A DNA stretch of 15,539 nucleotides from an uncultured Catenibacterium sp. (GCA_900540685.1 UQGS01000050.1:1-15539); one strand, 5' to 3'. Positions 5,698 to 13,304 are shown, numbered from the stretch's first letter. Program-made: numbers and translations. The notes: generated by a model from the sequence alone, not told the origin.

Positions 5698-7770
5698 TTA
5701 ATTATTGTAGCCATATTTTTCAAAATAGAGACTAAATGCTTTTTTCGCGATACTTGGCGCATCATTTCCGCCCTTTAATCTTTCTTCTAGTACAGCTACA
5801 ACAACCTGAGGATCTTTACTTGGACCATATCCAATAAACAAATGGTTAGGATGGTCGACATTACCTGTATGTGTATAGTCTTCGGCTGTCCCTGATTTAC
5901 CAGATACATCATACTGATATCCAGCAAATGATCCTGCTACTGTACCATAAGTCACTACGGCCTTCATACCTGCCTGAATCTGATTAAAGGCATCTTCATT
6001 ACCTTCTGATACATCATCCATAATATGCTTCCTATGCGTATTCAAAGTAACAATCTCACCTGAAGAATCCGTCTTATAAGAACTCTTATAAAGATGTGGC
6101 TGAACCTTGACACCCTTATTTGCAAGAGTAGAAGCATATACAGCAAGCTGTAATGGTGTATATGTATCATACTGACCAATGGAGAAGTCAAGAAGCTTAC
6201 CAGCTGTATCTTCTTCTTCACGAGGACCAGTCGCTGCTTCATAAGGTAAATCAATACCAGTCTTAACGCCTAATCCAAGTTCTCCTGCCGCATTTCTTAA
6301 TTTAGTGAAGGCACTCTTATCAATATGGATAGGCTTATCATACTGATAATGACCACCTGCAAGCTTGATGATGATTTTCATCATATAGATATTTGAAGAA
6401 TAAGCCAATGCCTGTACTTCATTGATATTACCAAAACCACTCTTATTCCAAGAATGCTTTGCTTTAGTACCAGCAATCTTTAAACCTTCAGATGTATCTG
6501 CTTCATAATGGTTCGCTTTAATGATATTGTTCTTGAAGCATGTATAAATAACAGCCCCCTTCATAGTAGAACCAATTCGATAAGCCCCTGTATAAGTCAA
6601 ATAAGTGGCATCCTTCATTTCATAAGGTGTCTTCTCCTTATTGTATTCCTTACCTACCAAGGCAATAATATCACCTGTCTTAGGCTCCATCACGATACAG
6701 TAAATATGCTGCTGATATCTTTCTGATGTATGACTATATAAGCATTGTTCCACCATCTGAGTCAGCTGTGTCTGAATATCCCAGTCAATTGTCAACTGGA
6801 TATTTTCACCACTGCTGCCTTGCTTCTTCGTCTTAACAATCGGTGTTCCATCACTTGCATATTTTAGAGTCATCACTGACTTATTACCACTTAAGATATC
6901 TTCATACTGTCTTTCAAGTCCAGAAGTACCAACACGTGAGTCATTGCTATAATCTAATGCTAGAAGTTCATCCTTTAATGTGGCAGGTAAACCCTGTTTC
7001 TTAGTTGTTACCTTACCTAAGGTACTCTTTAAAGTAGACTCATCTGTATAAGCACGTTTCCAGTCACTTGTGACCTTGATACCTCTTAATAAATCATTGT
7101 TTTCACCAATGATACTCGCTTCCTGATAACTGATATTTTCTAGAAGTACCGCAGAACCACTCTTACAGTTCTTAATTGTATAATAGAGCTTATAATAACG
7201 TACATCATCATCACTTAAACGCTTCTCTAAAACACTCTTTGTGATTCTTTTTAGCTGCAAATTATAATACTGTGTATTACTATCATCATTTGCTTCAATT
7301 GCTTTCTTTTCAGCATCTGTAACAAGAGATTTCGCAAACTTCTCATCTTTCATAATCAGATAGTCTTTCTTTTCTCTCTCAGTTACGCTAGAAATATCTA
7401 CATTACAATTCTTAGTAAGGAAATTAACCATTGATTTAATTTCATCATCTTTAATCCCCTTAACAGCATAATAAGTTGCACATACTACATTCTCATTATA
7501 TACAAGCTTATTATAGTTTCTATCTACTATTTCACCACGTAATGCATCGACTTCAAATGTATTTGTACTGTATTGTTCTAGCTTAGCTGAATAGAAATCA
7601 GCCTTATTGATCTGCATATAGAAGAGTCTTAACGCAAAGATGCTGGCTATCACAATAACAACGCCAATAATAATATAAAAACGACGTGCAACTACATTAT
7701 CTAATTGATTACGCTGCTGTTCCTGAGCTTCTTTTCGCCCAAGAAACTTTATCGGTCTATTACTAAACAA
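5698..7770 (-). CDS. pbpA: Class B penicillin-binding protein (PBP2-type transpeptidase), TTG start
   Basis: Membrane-anchored peptidoglycan D,D-transpeptidase of 690 residues. A cytoplasmic N-terminus of about 30 residues is followed by one membrane span (about 31-52), a dimerisation/pedestal region with R-G-x-I-x-D-R-N (78-85), and the transpeptidase domain from about 325. Active-site motifs are S401-T-M-K404, S458-S-N460 and K625-S-G-T628. There is no glycosyltransferase domain, so it must work with a SEDS partner located elsewhere. Before the catalytic serine the usual P-G-S context is I-G-S (Y-R-I-G-S-T-M-K). The start is TTG: an in-frame TGA lies immediately upstream, an AGGTGGG site is well spaced, and the next Met (52) is beyond the membrane span. 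PBP2 next to rpmG supports a PbpA-like elongation role over a divisome one, but this is inference. Confidence 0.92.
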   Translation of the reverse strand: MFSNRPIKFLGRKEAQEQQRNQLDNVVARRFYIIIGVVIVIASIFALRLFYMQINKADFYSAKLEQYSTNTFEVDALRGEIVDRNYNKLVYNENVVCATYYAVKGIKDDEIKSMVNFLTKNCNVDISSVTEREKKDYLIMKDEKFAKSLVTDAEKKAIEANDDSNTQYYNLQLKRITKSVLEKRLSDDDVRYYKLYYTIKNCKSGSAVLLENISYQEASIIGENNDLLRGIKVTSDWKRAYTDESTLKSTLGKVTTKKQGLPATLKDELLALDYSNDSRVGTSGLERQYEDILSGNKSVMTLKYASDGTPIVKTKKQGSSGENIQLTIDWDIQTQLTQMVEQCLYSHTSERYQQHIYCIVMEPKTGDIIALVGKEYNKEKTPYEMKDATYLTYTGAYRIGSTMKGAVIYTCFKNNIIKANHYEADTSEGLKIAGTKAKHSWNKSGFGNINEVQALAYSSNIYMMKIIIKLAGGHYQYDKPIHIDKSAFTKLRNAAGELGLGVKTGIDLPYEAATGPREEEDTAGKLLDFSIGQYDTYTPLQLAVYASTLANKGVKVQPHLYKSSYKTDSSGEIVTLNTHRKHIMDDVSEGNEDAFNQIQAGMKAVVTYGTVAGSFAGYQYDVSGKSGTAEDYTHTGNVDHPNHLFIGYGPSKDPQVVVAVLEERLKGGNDAPSIAKKAFSLYFEKYGYNN

Positions 7771-7795
7771 TCAAATCCCACCTTTTTTCTCTCAT

Positions 7796-7824
7796 ATTAT
7801 ATATGGATATCCCTATCATTTCAA
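7796..7824 (-). promoter_or_regulatory. Sigma-A promoter of the PBP2-rpmG unit
   Basis: TTGAAA (7819-7824) and a perfect TATAAT (7796-7801) are separated by 17 bases on the minus strand. They lie between the lepA terminator and the TTG start of the PBP gene. This is the closest match to consensus in the window. Confidence 0.82.
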
Positions 7825-7849
7825 TTAATTAGAGAAAATCAAATGTGTG

Positions 7850-7884
7850 AAAAAACACAATAGGCAGAAATCATTCTGCCTATT
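7850..7884 (-). terminator. Intrinsic terminator overlapping the lepA stop codon
   Basis: An 11-bp perfect stem (7859-7869 with 7874-7884) and a four-base loop are followed on the minus strand by GUGUUUUUU. The 5' arm includes the lepA TAG stop codon. A small extra hairpin (TGTG/CACA) surrounds the U-tract. Confidence 0.88.
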
Positions 7885-9685
7885 CATCATCCACAGATAA
7901 AATAGCCATGAATGCTTCCTGTGGAATTTCAACACTTCCTACAGCCTTCATACGCTTTTTACCTTCTTTCTGTTTTTCAAGAAGTTTCTTCTTACGTGAA
8001 ATATCCCCACCATAACACTTTGCAAGGACATTCTTTCTAATTGCCTTGATATTTGTACGTGCAATAACACGTCCCTGAATAGCAGCCTGAACCGGAATTT
8101 CAAACTGCTGTCTTGGGATAATAGTCTTAAGCTTTTCACAAATGATTCTTCCACGATCATATGCAAAATCCTTATGAACAATAGAAGATAACGCATCGAC
8201 TACTTCTCCATTTAAGAGAATATCCATCTTAGTTAAGTTGCTTGCGCGATAGCCATGTAATTCATAATCAAATGAAGCATAGCCACGTGTACATGATTTT
8301 AATTTATCAAAGAAATCATAAACAATTTCAGATAATGGAATATAATAAACAACATTTCTTCTTGTATCATCAAGATATTCAATATCTACATATTCTCCAC
8401 GCTTATTCTGACATAATTCCATGATTGGTCCGATAAATTCATCAGGTGTCATAATAGCGGCACGTACATAAGGTTCTTCAATACGGTTAATAGTTGTAGG
8501 ATCTGGCAATAAAGCTGGGTTATCAATTTCAATCATAGAACCATCACTTAAATAAACGTTATAGATTACAGATGGAGCTGTCGCAATCAGGTCAAGACCA
8601 AATTCTCTTTCCAATCTTTCCTCAATAACGTCCATATGTAATAAGCCAAGGAATCCACAACGGAAACCAAATCCTAAAGCCTGAGATGTTTCAGGTTCAT
8701 AAACAAGTGAAGAGTCACTTAATGCAATCTTTTCAAGTGCTTCGCGTAAATCTTTATATTTAACATTGTCGATAGGATAAAGACCACAATATACCATCGG
8801 GTTCATACGACGATAACCAGGTAATGGTTCAGATGCCTTATTTTCTAAAGTAGTGACTGTATCACCAACATGTACATCAGAAATAGACTTGATACTTGCT
8901 GCAATCCATCCTACTTCACCTGTTACAAGCTCATCCTTCTTTACCTCACGAGGTGTATGCACACCACATTCAACAACTTCATAATCAGCATCACTGGCCA
9001 TAAAATGAATATGATCACCTACTCTGATCTTACCTTCCTTAACACAAACAAGAATAATAACACCTCTATATGCATCATAGAAAGAGTCGAAGATCAAAGC
9101 CTGGGTAGGTGCATTAATATCACCACTTGGTGCTGGTACCTTAGTTACAATTTCTTCTAGTACCTGATCAATATTTAAGCCAGTCTTAGCAGAAATACGT
9201 GGTGCGTCATCTGCAGGAAGACCAATTAAATCTTCTACTTCTTCTGCCACTCTATCAGGATCAGCGCTAGGAAGATCTATTTTATTAATAACAGGAAGAA
9301 TCTCCAGATTGTTATCTAATGCGAGATAGACATTCGCAAGAGTCTGTGCTTCTACACCCTGAGCAGCATCTACGACTAGGATTGCCCCTTCACAGGCAGC
9401 GAGTGAACGTGATACTTCATAAGAGAAGTCGACATGGCCCGGTGTATCAATAAGATGTAAAAGATAAGTCTTTCCATCTTTTGCTGTATATGACAAAGAA
9501 ACCGCATTGAGCTTAATTGTAATACCACGTTCTCTTTCAAGTTCCATATCGTCAAGTAACTGATCCTTCATATCACGATCTGCTACTGTTCCAGTTAATT
9601 GTAAAATTCTATCGGCAAGGGTACTCTTACCATGGTCAATATGTGCGATAATTGAAAAGTTTCTAATAAGTGACTGATCAACCAT
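7880..9685 (-). CDS. lepA: Elongation factor 4 (LepA), ribosome-associated translational GTPase
   Basis: Membrane- and ribosome-associated GTPase of the EF-G family, linked to initiation, back-translocation or 30S assembly. The 601-residue product carries the G1 loop A-H-I-D-H-G-K-S-T at 14-22, the G3 motif D-T-P-G-H-V-D-F at 80-87 and N-K-I-D at 134-137. EF-G-like domains II, III and V follow, then the LepA-specific C-terminal domain, which includes A-K-C-Y-G-G-D-I-S-R-K-K-K near the end. The length matches the family (about 600). An AAGGAGG site precedes the ATG. It follows the ssb-like gene by 12 bases and is the last gene of its operon. Confidence 0.97.
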   Translation of the reverse strand: MVDQSLIRNFSIIAHIDHGKSTLADRILQLTGTVADRDMKDQLLDDMELERERGITIKLNAVSLSYTAKDGKTYLLHLIDTPGHVDFSYEVSRSLAACEGAILVVDAAQGVEAQTLANVYLALDNNLEILPVINKIDLPSADPDRVAEEVEDLIGLPADDAPRISAKTGLNIDQVLEEIVTKVPAPSGDINAPTQALIFDSFYDAYRGVIILVCVKEGKIRVGDHIHFMASDADYEVVECGVHTPREVKKDELVTGEVGWIAASIKSISDVHVGDTVTTLENKASEPLPGYRRMNPMVYCGLYPIDNVKYKDLREALEKIALSDSSLVYEPETSQALGFGFRCGFLGLLHMDVIEERLEREFGLDLIATAPSVIYNVYLSDGSMIEIDNPALLPDPTTINRIEEPYVRAAIMTPDEFIGPIMELCQNKRGEYVDIEYLDDTRRNVVYYIPLSEIVYDFFDKLKSCTRGYASFDYELHGYRASNLTKMDILLNGEVVDALSSIVHKDFAYDRGRIICEKLKTIIPRQQFEIPVQAAIQGRVIARTNIKAIRKNVLAKCYGGDISRKKKLLEKQKEGKKRMKAVGSVEIPQEAFMAILSVDDE

Positions 9686-9697
9686 AACTAAACCTCC

Positions 9698-10051
9698 TTA
9701 TTTCTCAATAGTCAGCGGTTTCTGAAGTTCTTTGAGCTTCTCATCAAGAAGTTCGAAAGACTCTGCACGTACAGACATGACACGATATCCTTTATAATCG
9801 GGCTTGTCTTCAAGATCACATAATCTTCCTTTTAATGCAACGACACTGCCAACATGGCATGTATCATTAATCATTTCCGCTAAACCTCTCCATAAGATAA
9901 TAGGAATCAAATCATAATCCCTACATCCTTTCACTTCATCAAAAGGACGATAAACCATCACATGGATCAGAGCATCCTTTCGATAATTATTGATAATTTC
10001 ATAGTCTGGCATCTGGGCAATTCTGCCTACTAAAAATACTTGACTATACAT
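9698..10051 (-). CDS. Single-stranded DNA-binding protein-like OB-fold protein, no acidic tail
   Basis: 117-residue protein resembling bacterial SSB. The start (M-Y-S-Q-V-F-L-V-G-R-I) matches the first OB-fold strand. D-L-I-P-I-I-L-W-R-G-L-A-E (47-59) corresponds to the SSB I-P-x-x-x-W-x-x-x-A-E segment, and V-G-S-V-V-A-L-K-G-R-L (67-77) to the next conserved strand. The OB fold fills nearly the whole protein. The C-terminus ends L-T-I-E-K, with no Gly/Pro-rich linker and no D-D-D-I-P-F-type tip, the normal docking site for repair and replication partners. It is therefore unlikely to be the main replicative SSB. It lies between acpS and lepA rather than with rpsF/rpsR. Its ribosome binding site is inside a hairpin. 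It could be a PriB-like or RNA-binding relative; the name ssb is deliberately not assigned. Confidence 0.72.
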   Translation of the reverse strand: MYSQVFLVGRIAQMPDYEIINNYRKDALIHVMVYRPFDEVKGCRDYDLIPIILWRGLAEMINDTCHVGSVVALKGRLCDLEDKPDYKGYRVMSVRAESFELLDEKLKELQKPLTIEK

Positions 10052-10059
10052 ATAAAAAT

Positions 10060-10094
10060 CACCTCCTCCAAAAGACTTGTCTAAGAAGAAGGTG
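10060..10094 (-). promoter_or_regulatory. Hairpin sequestering the ribosome binding site of the ssb-like gene
   Basis: On the minus-strand RNA, CACCUUCUUC (10085-10094) pairs over 10 bp with GGAGGAGGUG (10060-10069), including two G-U wobbles. An inner AGA/UCT stem lies in the loop. The 3' arm is the Shine-Dalgarno sequence itself and is followed by AUUUUUAU and the AUG. Because the wobbles are G-U only on the minus-strand transcript, the stem is complete only in the coding-direction RNA. It may also slow or end transcription. Confidence 0.55.
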
Positions 10095-10112
10095 AATACG
10101 GGTTAAATAAAA

Positions 10113-10436
10113 TTATTTCTTATATACAAAAGCGATAGCAATGCCACCATCATGTGCAATAGAAATGTCAGCATCCTCATCATTGAGATAAGGACTACCG
10201 TCTTCATGATTCAAAATGACAATATCATGAAATGAAATACCACCAATACCTAGATGATTGGCCTTTAAATAAGCCTCCTTAGCCGCAAAACGACCACCTA
10301 GATATTCTCTCTTGCGTTTTTCAGTAGGAAATGATTGAAAAACTTCATATTCAGCATCAGCTAGAATATGACGTACAAATCTCTCATTATCTACATCTAA
10401 ACGAGACAATTCAACGATATCAACACCAATTCCCAT
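10113..10436 (-). CDS. acpS: Holo-[acyl-carrier-protein] synthase
   Basis: Cytoplasmic phosphopantetheinyl transferase that moves 4'-phosphopantetheine from CoA to the serine of acyl carrier protein, activating it for fatty acid synthesis. The N-terminal M-G-I-G-V-D-I-V-E-L contains metal-binding Asp6. G-G-R-F-A-A-K-E-A-Y-L-K-A (47-59) contains the second metal ligand Glu54. The ending S-I-A-H-D-G-G-I-A-I-A-F-V matches the family's final strand. At 107 residues it is shorter than the usual 115-125, with the loss spread through the middle loops and no catalytic residue missing. Its ATG overlaps the stop of the preceding gene by one base (TAATG), so translation is probably coupled. Confidence 0.93.
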   Translation of the reverse strand: MGIGVDIVELSRLDVDNERFVRHILADAEYEVFQSFPTEKRKREYLGGRFAAKEAYLKANHLGIGGISFHDIVILNHEDGSPYLNDEDADISIAHDGGIAIAFVYKK

Positions 10437-11083
10437 TAATCTTCAAACTTCTTTTCATAAAGATTCATGAGTTCATCATAGCTCATATCATCATTGATTT
10501 CTTCAATCAATGGGTCTTCATTCTCCATGTCATGTTTGAACTTGCCAGTTCTCTCTTCAACAATTTTGAGGTCTTCCTGTGATTCAAGTGTTAAAGTAGA
10601 TAAGTTCTTCAAGCGATTTTCTACAGAATCAATCACTTCACTGCTTTCCTTCTTGACAACCTTTTCTACTTTCTTTGCCTTTTTCACAACTGGTTTTTCT
10701 TCCTCAGTTCCCTGAGCACCATAAAAAGGACTTAATACCGGCACCACATCATCCTCACGTCTTTTTATTTTTTTCTTAACTGCTGGCTTTTTTTGTGGCA
10801 CAGGATTTTTAGATTCCTGCACTCCGTTCATTGGAGAAATGATCTGGCTCATGACATACTCTTGCTTTTTAGGCTTTTTAGGTTCTTCTTTTTTCTTAAC
10901 AACAGGAACCTTTTCTTCTACTTTTACTTCTTCAACTTTCTTTTCTTCGTTATAAATCATAGGTTCGCTGAACTTTTCTTTACGACGCTGTTCAATCACA
11001 GGATCCACATGAGGTGGTTCCTCTACTTTTACAGGCTCATCAAAATCCATATCTTTACCCATAATCCAATCTGTAAATTTCAT
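10436..11083 (-). CDS. Unknown charged protein with repeated PxVKK and SPxxG motifs
   Basis: 215-residue protein I do not recognise. It has no signal peptide or membrane span and is very rich in Lys, Glu, Val and Pro. The middle is built from repeats: P-V-V-K-K, P-A-V-K-K and P-V-V-K-K at about 60, 100 and 131, alternating with I-I-S-P-M-N-G-V-Q (about 82-90) and V-L-S-P-F-Y-G-A-Q-G (116-125). The two ends look more ordered: an N-terminal K-F-T-D-W-I-M-G-K-D-M-D-F-D-E-P segment and a C-terminal acidic, possibly helical part with S-Y-D-E-L-M-N-L-Y-E-K-K-F-E-D. This suggests a flexible scaffold carrying short binding motifs. I chose the ATG at 11083 because GTGGG lies six bases upstream; the TTG two codons earlier is too close to that site. 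It sits between the thioredoxin-like gene and acpS. Confidence 0.8.
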   Translation of the reverse strand: MKFTDWIMGKDMDFDEPVKVEEPPHVDPVIEQRRKEKFSEPMIYNEEKKVEEVKVEEKVPVVKKKEEPKKPKKQEYVMSQIISPMNGVQESKNPVPQKKPAVKKKIKRREDDVVPVLSPFYGAQGTEEEKPVVKKAKKVEKVVKKESSEVIDSVENRLKNLSTLTLESQEDLKIVEERTGKFKHDMENEDPLIEEINDDMSYDELMNLYEKKFED

Positions 11084-11104
11084 ATTCAACCCACACTTTC
11101 TTTT

Positions 11105-11422
11105 TTAAATCGAATCAATGAAAGACTGAACTTCCTCCTCTGTCTTTCTTAATTTCGATACCAATCGTCCTGATTCCTGTCCCTTATCATATGCAATAAA
11201 AGAAGGAATACCCAAAATATTAAGCTCAATACATAAATCAAGCATATCATCACGGTTCACATAATAGAATTGATATGCTGGATTAGCTTCAACAACATGT
11301 TCTATATAGGTTTTCATATAGAGACAATCTGGACACCAGTCGGTAGAAAATACAACAATACTCTTACTCTGGATAGCATTTTTAAATTCTTCTAAAGAAT
11401 GCAGCTGAATGAGCTTATCCAT
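11105..11422 (-). CDS. Thioredoxin-like protein with a WCPDC active site
   Basis: 105-residue cytoplasmic thioredoxin-fold protein without a signal peptide. The fold's landmarks are visible: F-S-T-D-W-C-P-D-C at 25-33 with redox cysteines C30 and C33, and the cis-proline G-I-P-S-F at 71-75. The C-P-D-C dipeptide differs from the C-G-P-C of classical thioredoxin and is typical of small thioredoxin-like proteins of uncertain substrate in Firmicutes. It is therefore named by fold rather than as TrxA. Its ATG overlaps the trmB stop by eight bases, so it is probably translationally coupled to trmB. Confidence 0.85.
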   Translation of the reverse strand: MDKLIQLHSLEEFKNAIQSKSIVVFSTDWCPDCLYMKTYIEHVVEANPAYQFYYVNRDDMLDLCIELNILGIPSFIAYDKGQESGRLVSKLRKTEEEVQSFIDSI

Positions 11423-12068
11423 TCATATCTCCAAAATCAATGTCGATTCTATAAATAGGTCCAAAAGGTGAGAACTTCTTTTCATATTCAGTCATCACGT
11501 TGTCTTCATATCCTTCACTATGGTGAAGATCTAAGCATACATCATGGAATCTTGCGCCATAATTATTCATAGATACAAGTGAATATTCAAAGAATGGACG
11601 GTTATCTGTCTTAAAGATCAGATGTCCTTCATCCTTTAAAATACTCTTATAAACATCTAAGAATGACTTATAAGTTAATCTTCTCTTTGAATGTCTCTTT
11701 TTAGGCCAAGGATCACTGAAGTTTAAATAAACTGTATCAATTTCACCTTCCGCAAATACTTCACCTAGTACTGCAGCATCTTCCTTCATAAAACGAAGGT
11801 TTGGTAAAGATTCCATTTCAAGGAATTTCTTCACTGCAATAGTTAGAACTGTTGAATATTTTTCAATACCAATAAAGTTGATATCTGGATTTCTTCTCGC
11901 ATTTTCGATAATGAAATCACCTTTCCCCATTCCGATTTCAATCGCAATAGGATTGTTATTTCCAAACACCTCATGCCACTTACCTAAGTGGTCACGTGGA
12001 TTAATAAAAACTAAATCTGCCTGCTCTTCTAAAAAAGGCATCGCATCAGGATTATTTCTTAATCTCAT
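11415..12068 (-). CDS. trmB: tRNA (guanine-N7-)-methyltransferase
   Basis: S-adenosylmethionine-dependent enzyme that makes m7G46 in the variable loop of tRNA. The 217-residue product has the SAM-binding motif I-E-I-G-M-G-K-G-D (43-51), an acidic motif II around F-I-G-I-E-K (65-70) and the family signature S-D-P-W-P-K-K-R-H-S-K-R-R (118-130). The C-terminal T-E-Y-E-K-K-F-S motif, also typical of TrmB, is intact. The length is standard. A GGAGG site precedes the ATG. It follows rsuA by 36 bases, and that gap contains a likely promoter, so it may begin the transcription unit that runs to lepA. Confidence 0.96.
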   Translation of the reverse strand: MRLRNNPDAMPFLEEQADLVFINPRDHLGKWHEVFGNNNPIAIEIGMGKGDFIIENARRNPDINFIGIEKYSTVLTIAVKKFLEMESLPNLRFMKEDAAVLGEVFAEGEIDTVYLNFSDPWPKKRHSKRRLTYKSFLDVYKSILKDEGHLIFKTDNRPFFEYSLVSMNNYGARFHDVCLDLHHSEGYEDNVMTEYEKKFSPFGPIYRIDIDFGDMNG

Positions 12069-12088
12069 AAAACCTCCATATCAGTGTT

Positions 12089-12111
12089 ATTATATCATAA
12101 AACGTTAACGT
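12089..12111 (-). promoter_or_regulatory. Extended -10 promoter of trmB with an adjacent palindrome
   Basis: TATAAT at 12089-12094 is preceded by TG plus one base on the minus strand. The -35 position is poor. A perfect 10-bp palindrome, ACGTTAACGT (12102-12111), overlaps the rsuA stop codon and lies in the spacer, where a regulator could bind. The leader to the trmB start would be about a dozen bases. Confidence 0.45.
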
Positions 12112-12800
12112 ATGCTATTAATTTCCTCATCTGTAAGTGGTCTGTAATGACCTGATTTTAAGTTTTGATCTAATTGAAGTTCTCCCATACTGATACGCTT
12201 CAAATAGACAACTTCTTTACCACATGCCTGAAACATTCTCTTAACCTGGTGGAACTTACCTTCATATATAGTTACTTCACATTCACTGATTTCATCACTT
12301 TTAATAATATTCAAATAAGATGGCATACATGTGAAGTCTTCTAGAGGAATTCCTTTCGTAAATGCATTCACATCTCCTACCCCGAGTCTTCCTTTAACCT
12401 TGACATAATAGGTCTTAGGAACATGAGTTCTTGGAGAAAGCAGACGATGAGCAAGTTGCCCATCATTTGTGATGAGTAATAAGCCTTCCGTATCCACATC
12501 AAGTCTACCTACTGGGAATAATCCAGGATGATATTCCTTAATGAGATCAATCACAGTTGGATAAAGATTATCTTCTGTGGCGCTTACATAACCATCAGGT
12601 TTATTGAGCATATAATAAACATACTCTGAATAAACAATCTTTTCTTCACCCACATATATTTCATCCTTTTCGGGATTGACGTGTGCTCCAGAAGATTTGA
12701 TCTTCTTCCCATTAGAAGTAACTAATCCATCCTTTAAAAGCTGCTTTACATCTTTTCTAGATCCATATCCACAATGTGCAAGTAATTTATCAATTCTCAT
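12105..12800 (-). CDS. rsuA: RsuA/RluB-family rRNA pseudouridine synthase
   Basis: Isomerises a specific uridine in rRNA to pseudouridine. The 231-residue protein begins with an S4 RNA-binding domain (about 1-48, with K-L-L-A-H-C-G-Y-G-S-R-K). The catalytic domain contains G-R-L-D-V-D-T-E-G-L-L (98-108) with catalytic Asp101, and the typical Y-Y-M-L-N-K-P-D-G motif at 62-70. There is no long C-terminal extension, so it resembles RsuA (16S rRNA U516) more than RluB. Which rRNA site it modifies cannot be decided from the motifs alone. Its start lies inside the end of the lipoprotein gene (11-base overlap). Confidence 0.9.
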   Translation of the reverse strand: MRIDKLLAHCGYGSRKDVKQLLKDGLVTSNGKKIKSSGAHVNPEKDEIYVGEEKIVYSEYVYYMLNKPDGYVSATEDNLYPTVIDLIKEYHPGLFPVGRLDVDTEGLLLITNDGQLAHRLLSPRTHVPKTYYVKVKGRLGVGDVNAFTKGIPLEDFTCMPSYLNIIKSDEISECEVTIYEGKFHQVKRMFQACGKEVVYLKRISMGELQLDQNLKSGHYRPLTDEEINSIR

Positions 12801-13281
12801 TTTTCACCTCAAAACAATAGCTATATGACTCATCAGAACCAGATTCTGTTGAATCATATTTTATATATACCTTTAATGTTTCTTTCTTCTTTACTCTGCC
12901 TGATAAAGTAATACCCTTATAAATATTTTTCTTTTTATCTACAATTCCTGGAACCATAGAATATGATTCCTTATCAAAATATCCAATAGCAGGCTGATAA
13001 TCATCCAAACACGATGGGCTATACGAAATAGCTCTCATATTGTACATTTTCTCTTTAGGTTCATCAATAACTAGTTCATAACGATATCCTTCATCTATTT
13101 CTGTATAATACAATTTTACATTCATTTTATCAGAAACACAATCGAATTTCTTTGCGTTTTTGATATATACTAAATCTTCTTTATATTTATTCAATGCTCT
13201 ATCTGAAATTTCTGAATCCTTTTTCTTTGTTCCACATGCGCACATTAAGAAACAAAGCAGCACTAACAACAGCCTTCTCAT
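12790..13281 (-). CDS. Small putative lipoprotein of unknown function
   Basis: 163-residue protein I do not recognise. The N-terminus M-R-R-L-L-L-V-L-L-C-F-L-M-C-A-C is a short lipoprotein signal peptide, with the likely lipidated cysteine at residue 16 (Met at -3, Ala at -1). The rest is soluble, Lys/Tyr/Ser-rich and probably beta-structured, with few Trp or His residues and no visible catalytic motif. It is anchored outside the cell membrane if the prediction is right. It has its own promoter and overlaps rsuA by 11 bases, an odd pairing of an envelope protein with an rRNA modification enzyme that may reflect only transcriptional convenience. Confidence 0.8.
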   Translation of the reverse strand: MRRLLLVLLCFLMCACGTKKKDSEISDRALNKYKEDLVYIKNAKKFDCVSDKMNVKLYYTEIDEGYRYELVIDEPKEKMYNMRAISYSPSCLDDYQPAIGYFDKESYSMVPGIVDKKKNIYKGITLSGRVKKKETLKVYIKYDSTESGSDESYSYCFEVKNEN

Positions 13282-13304
13282 ATTTTAGCCTCCTATATTA
13301 GAAA

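Noticed and set aside
10496..11083. Possible simple-sequence or low-complexity expansion in the Lys/Glu-rich gene.
   Set aside because: Codons vary between the repeats, so it is not a slippage-type DNA repeat; the repetition is at protein level.
10793..11152. Plus-strand frame of 119 codons rich in Phe and Leu.
   Set aside because: It is the antisense image of the Lys/Glu-rich unknown gene; the Phe/Leu richness is the expected complement of AAA/GAA codons.
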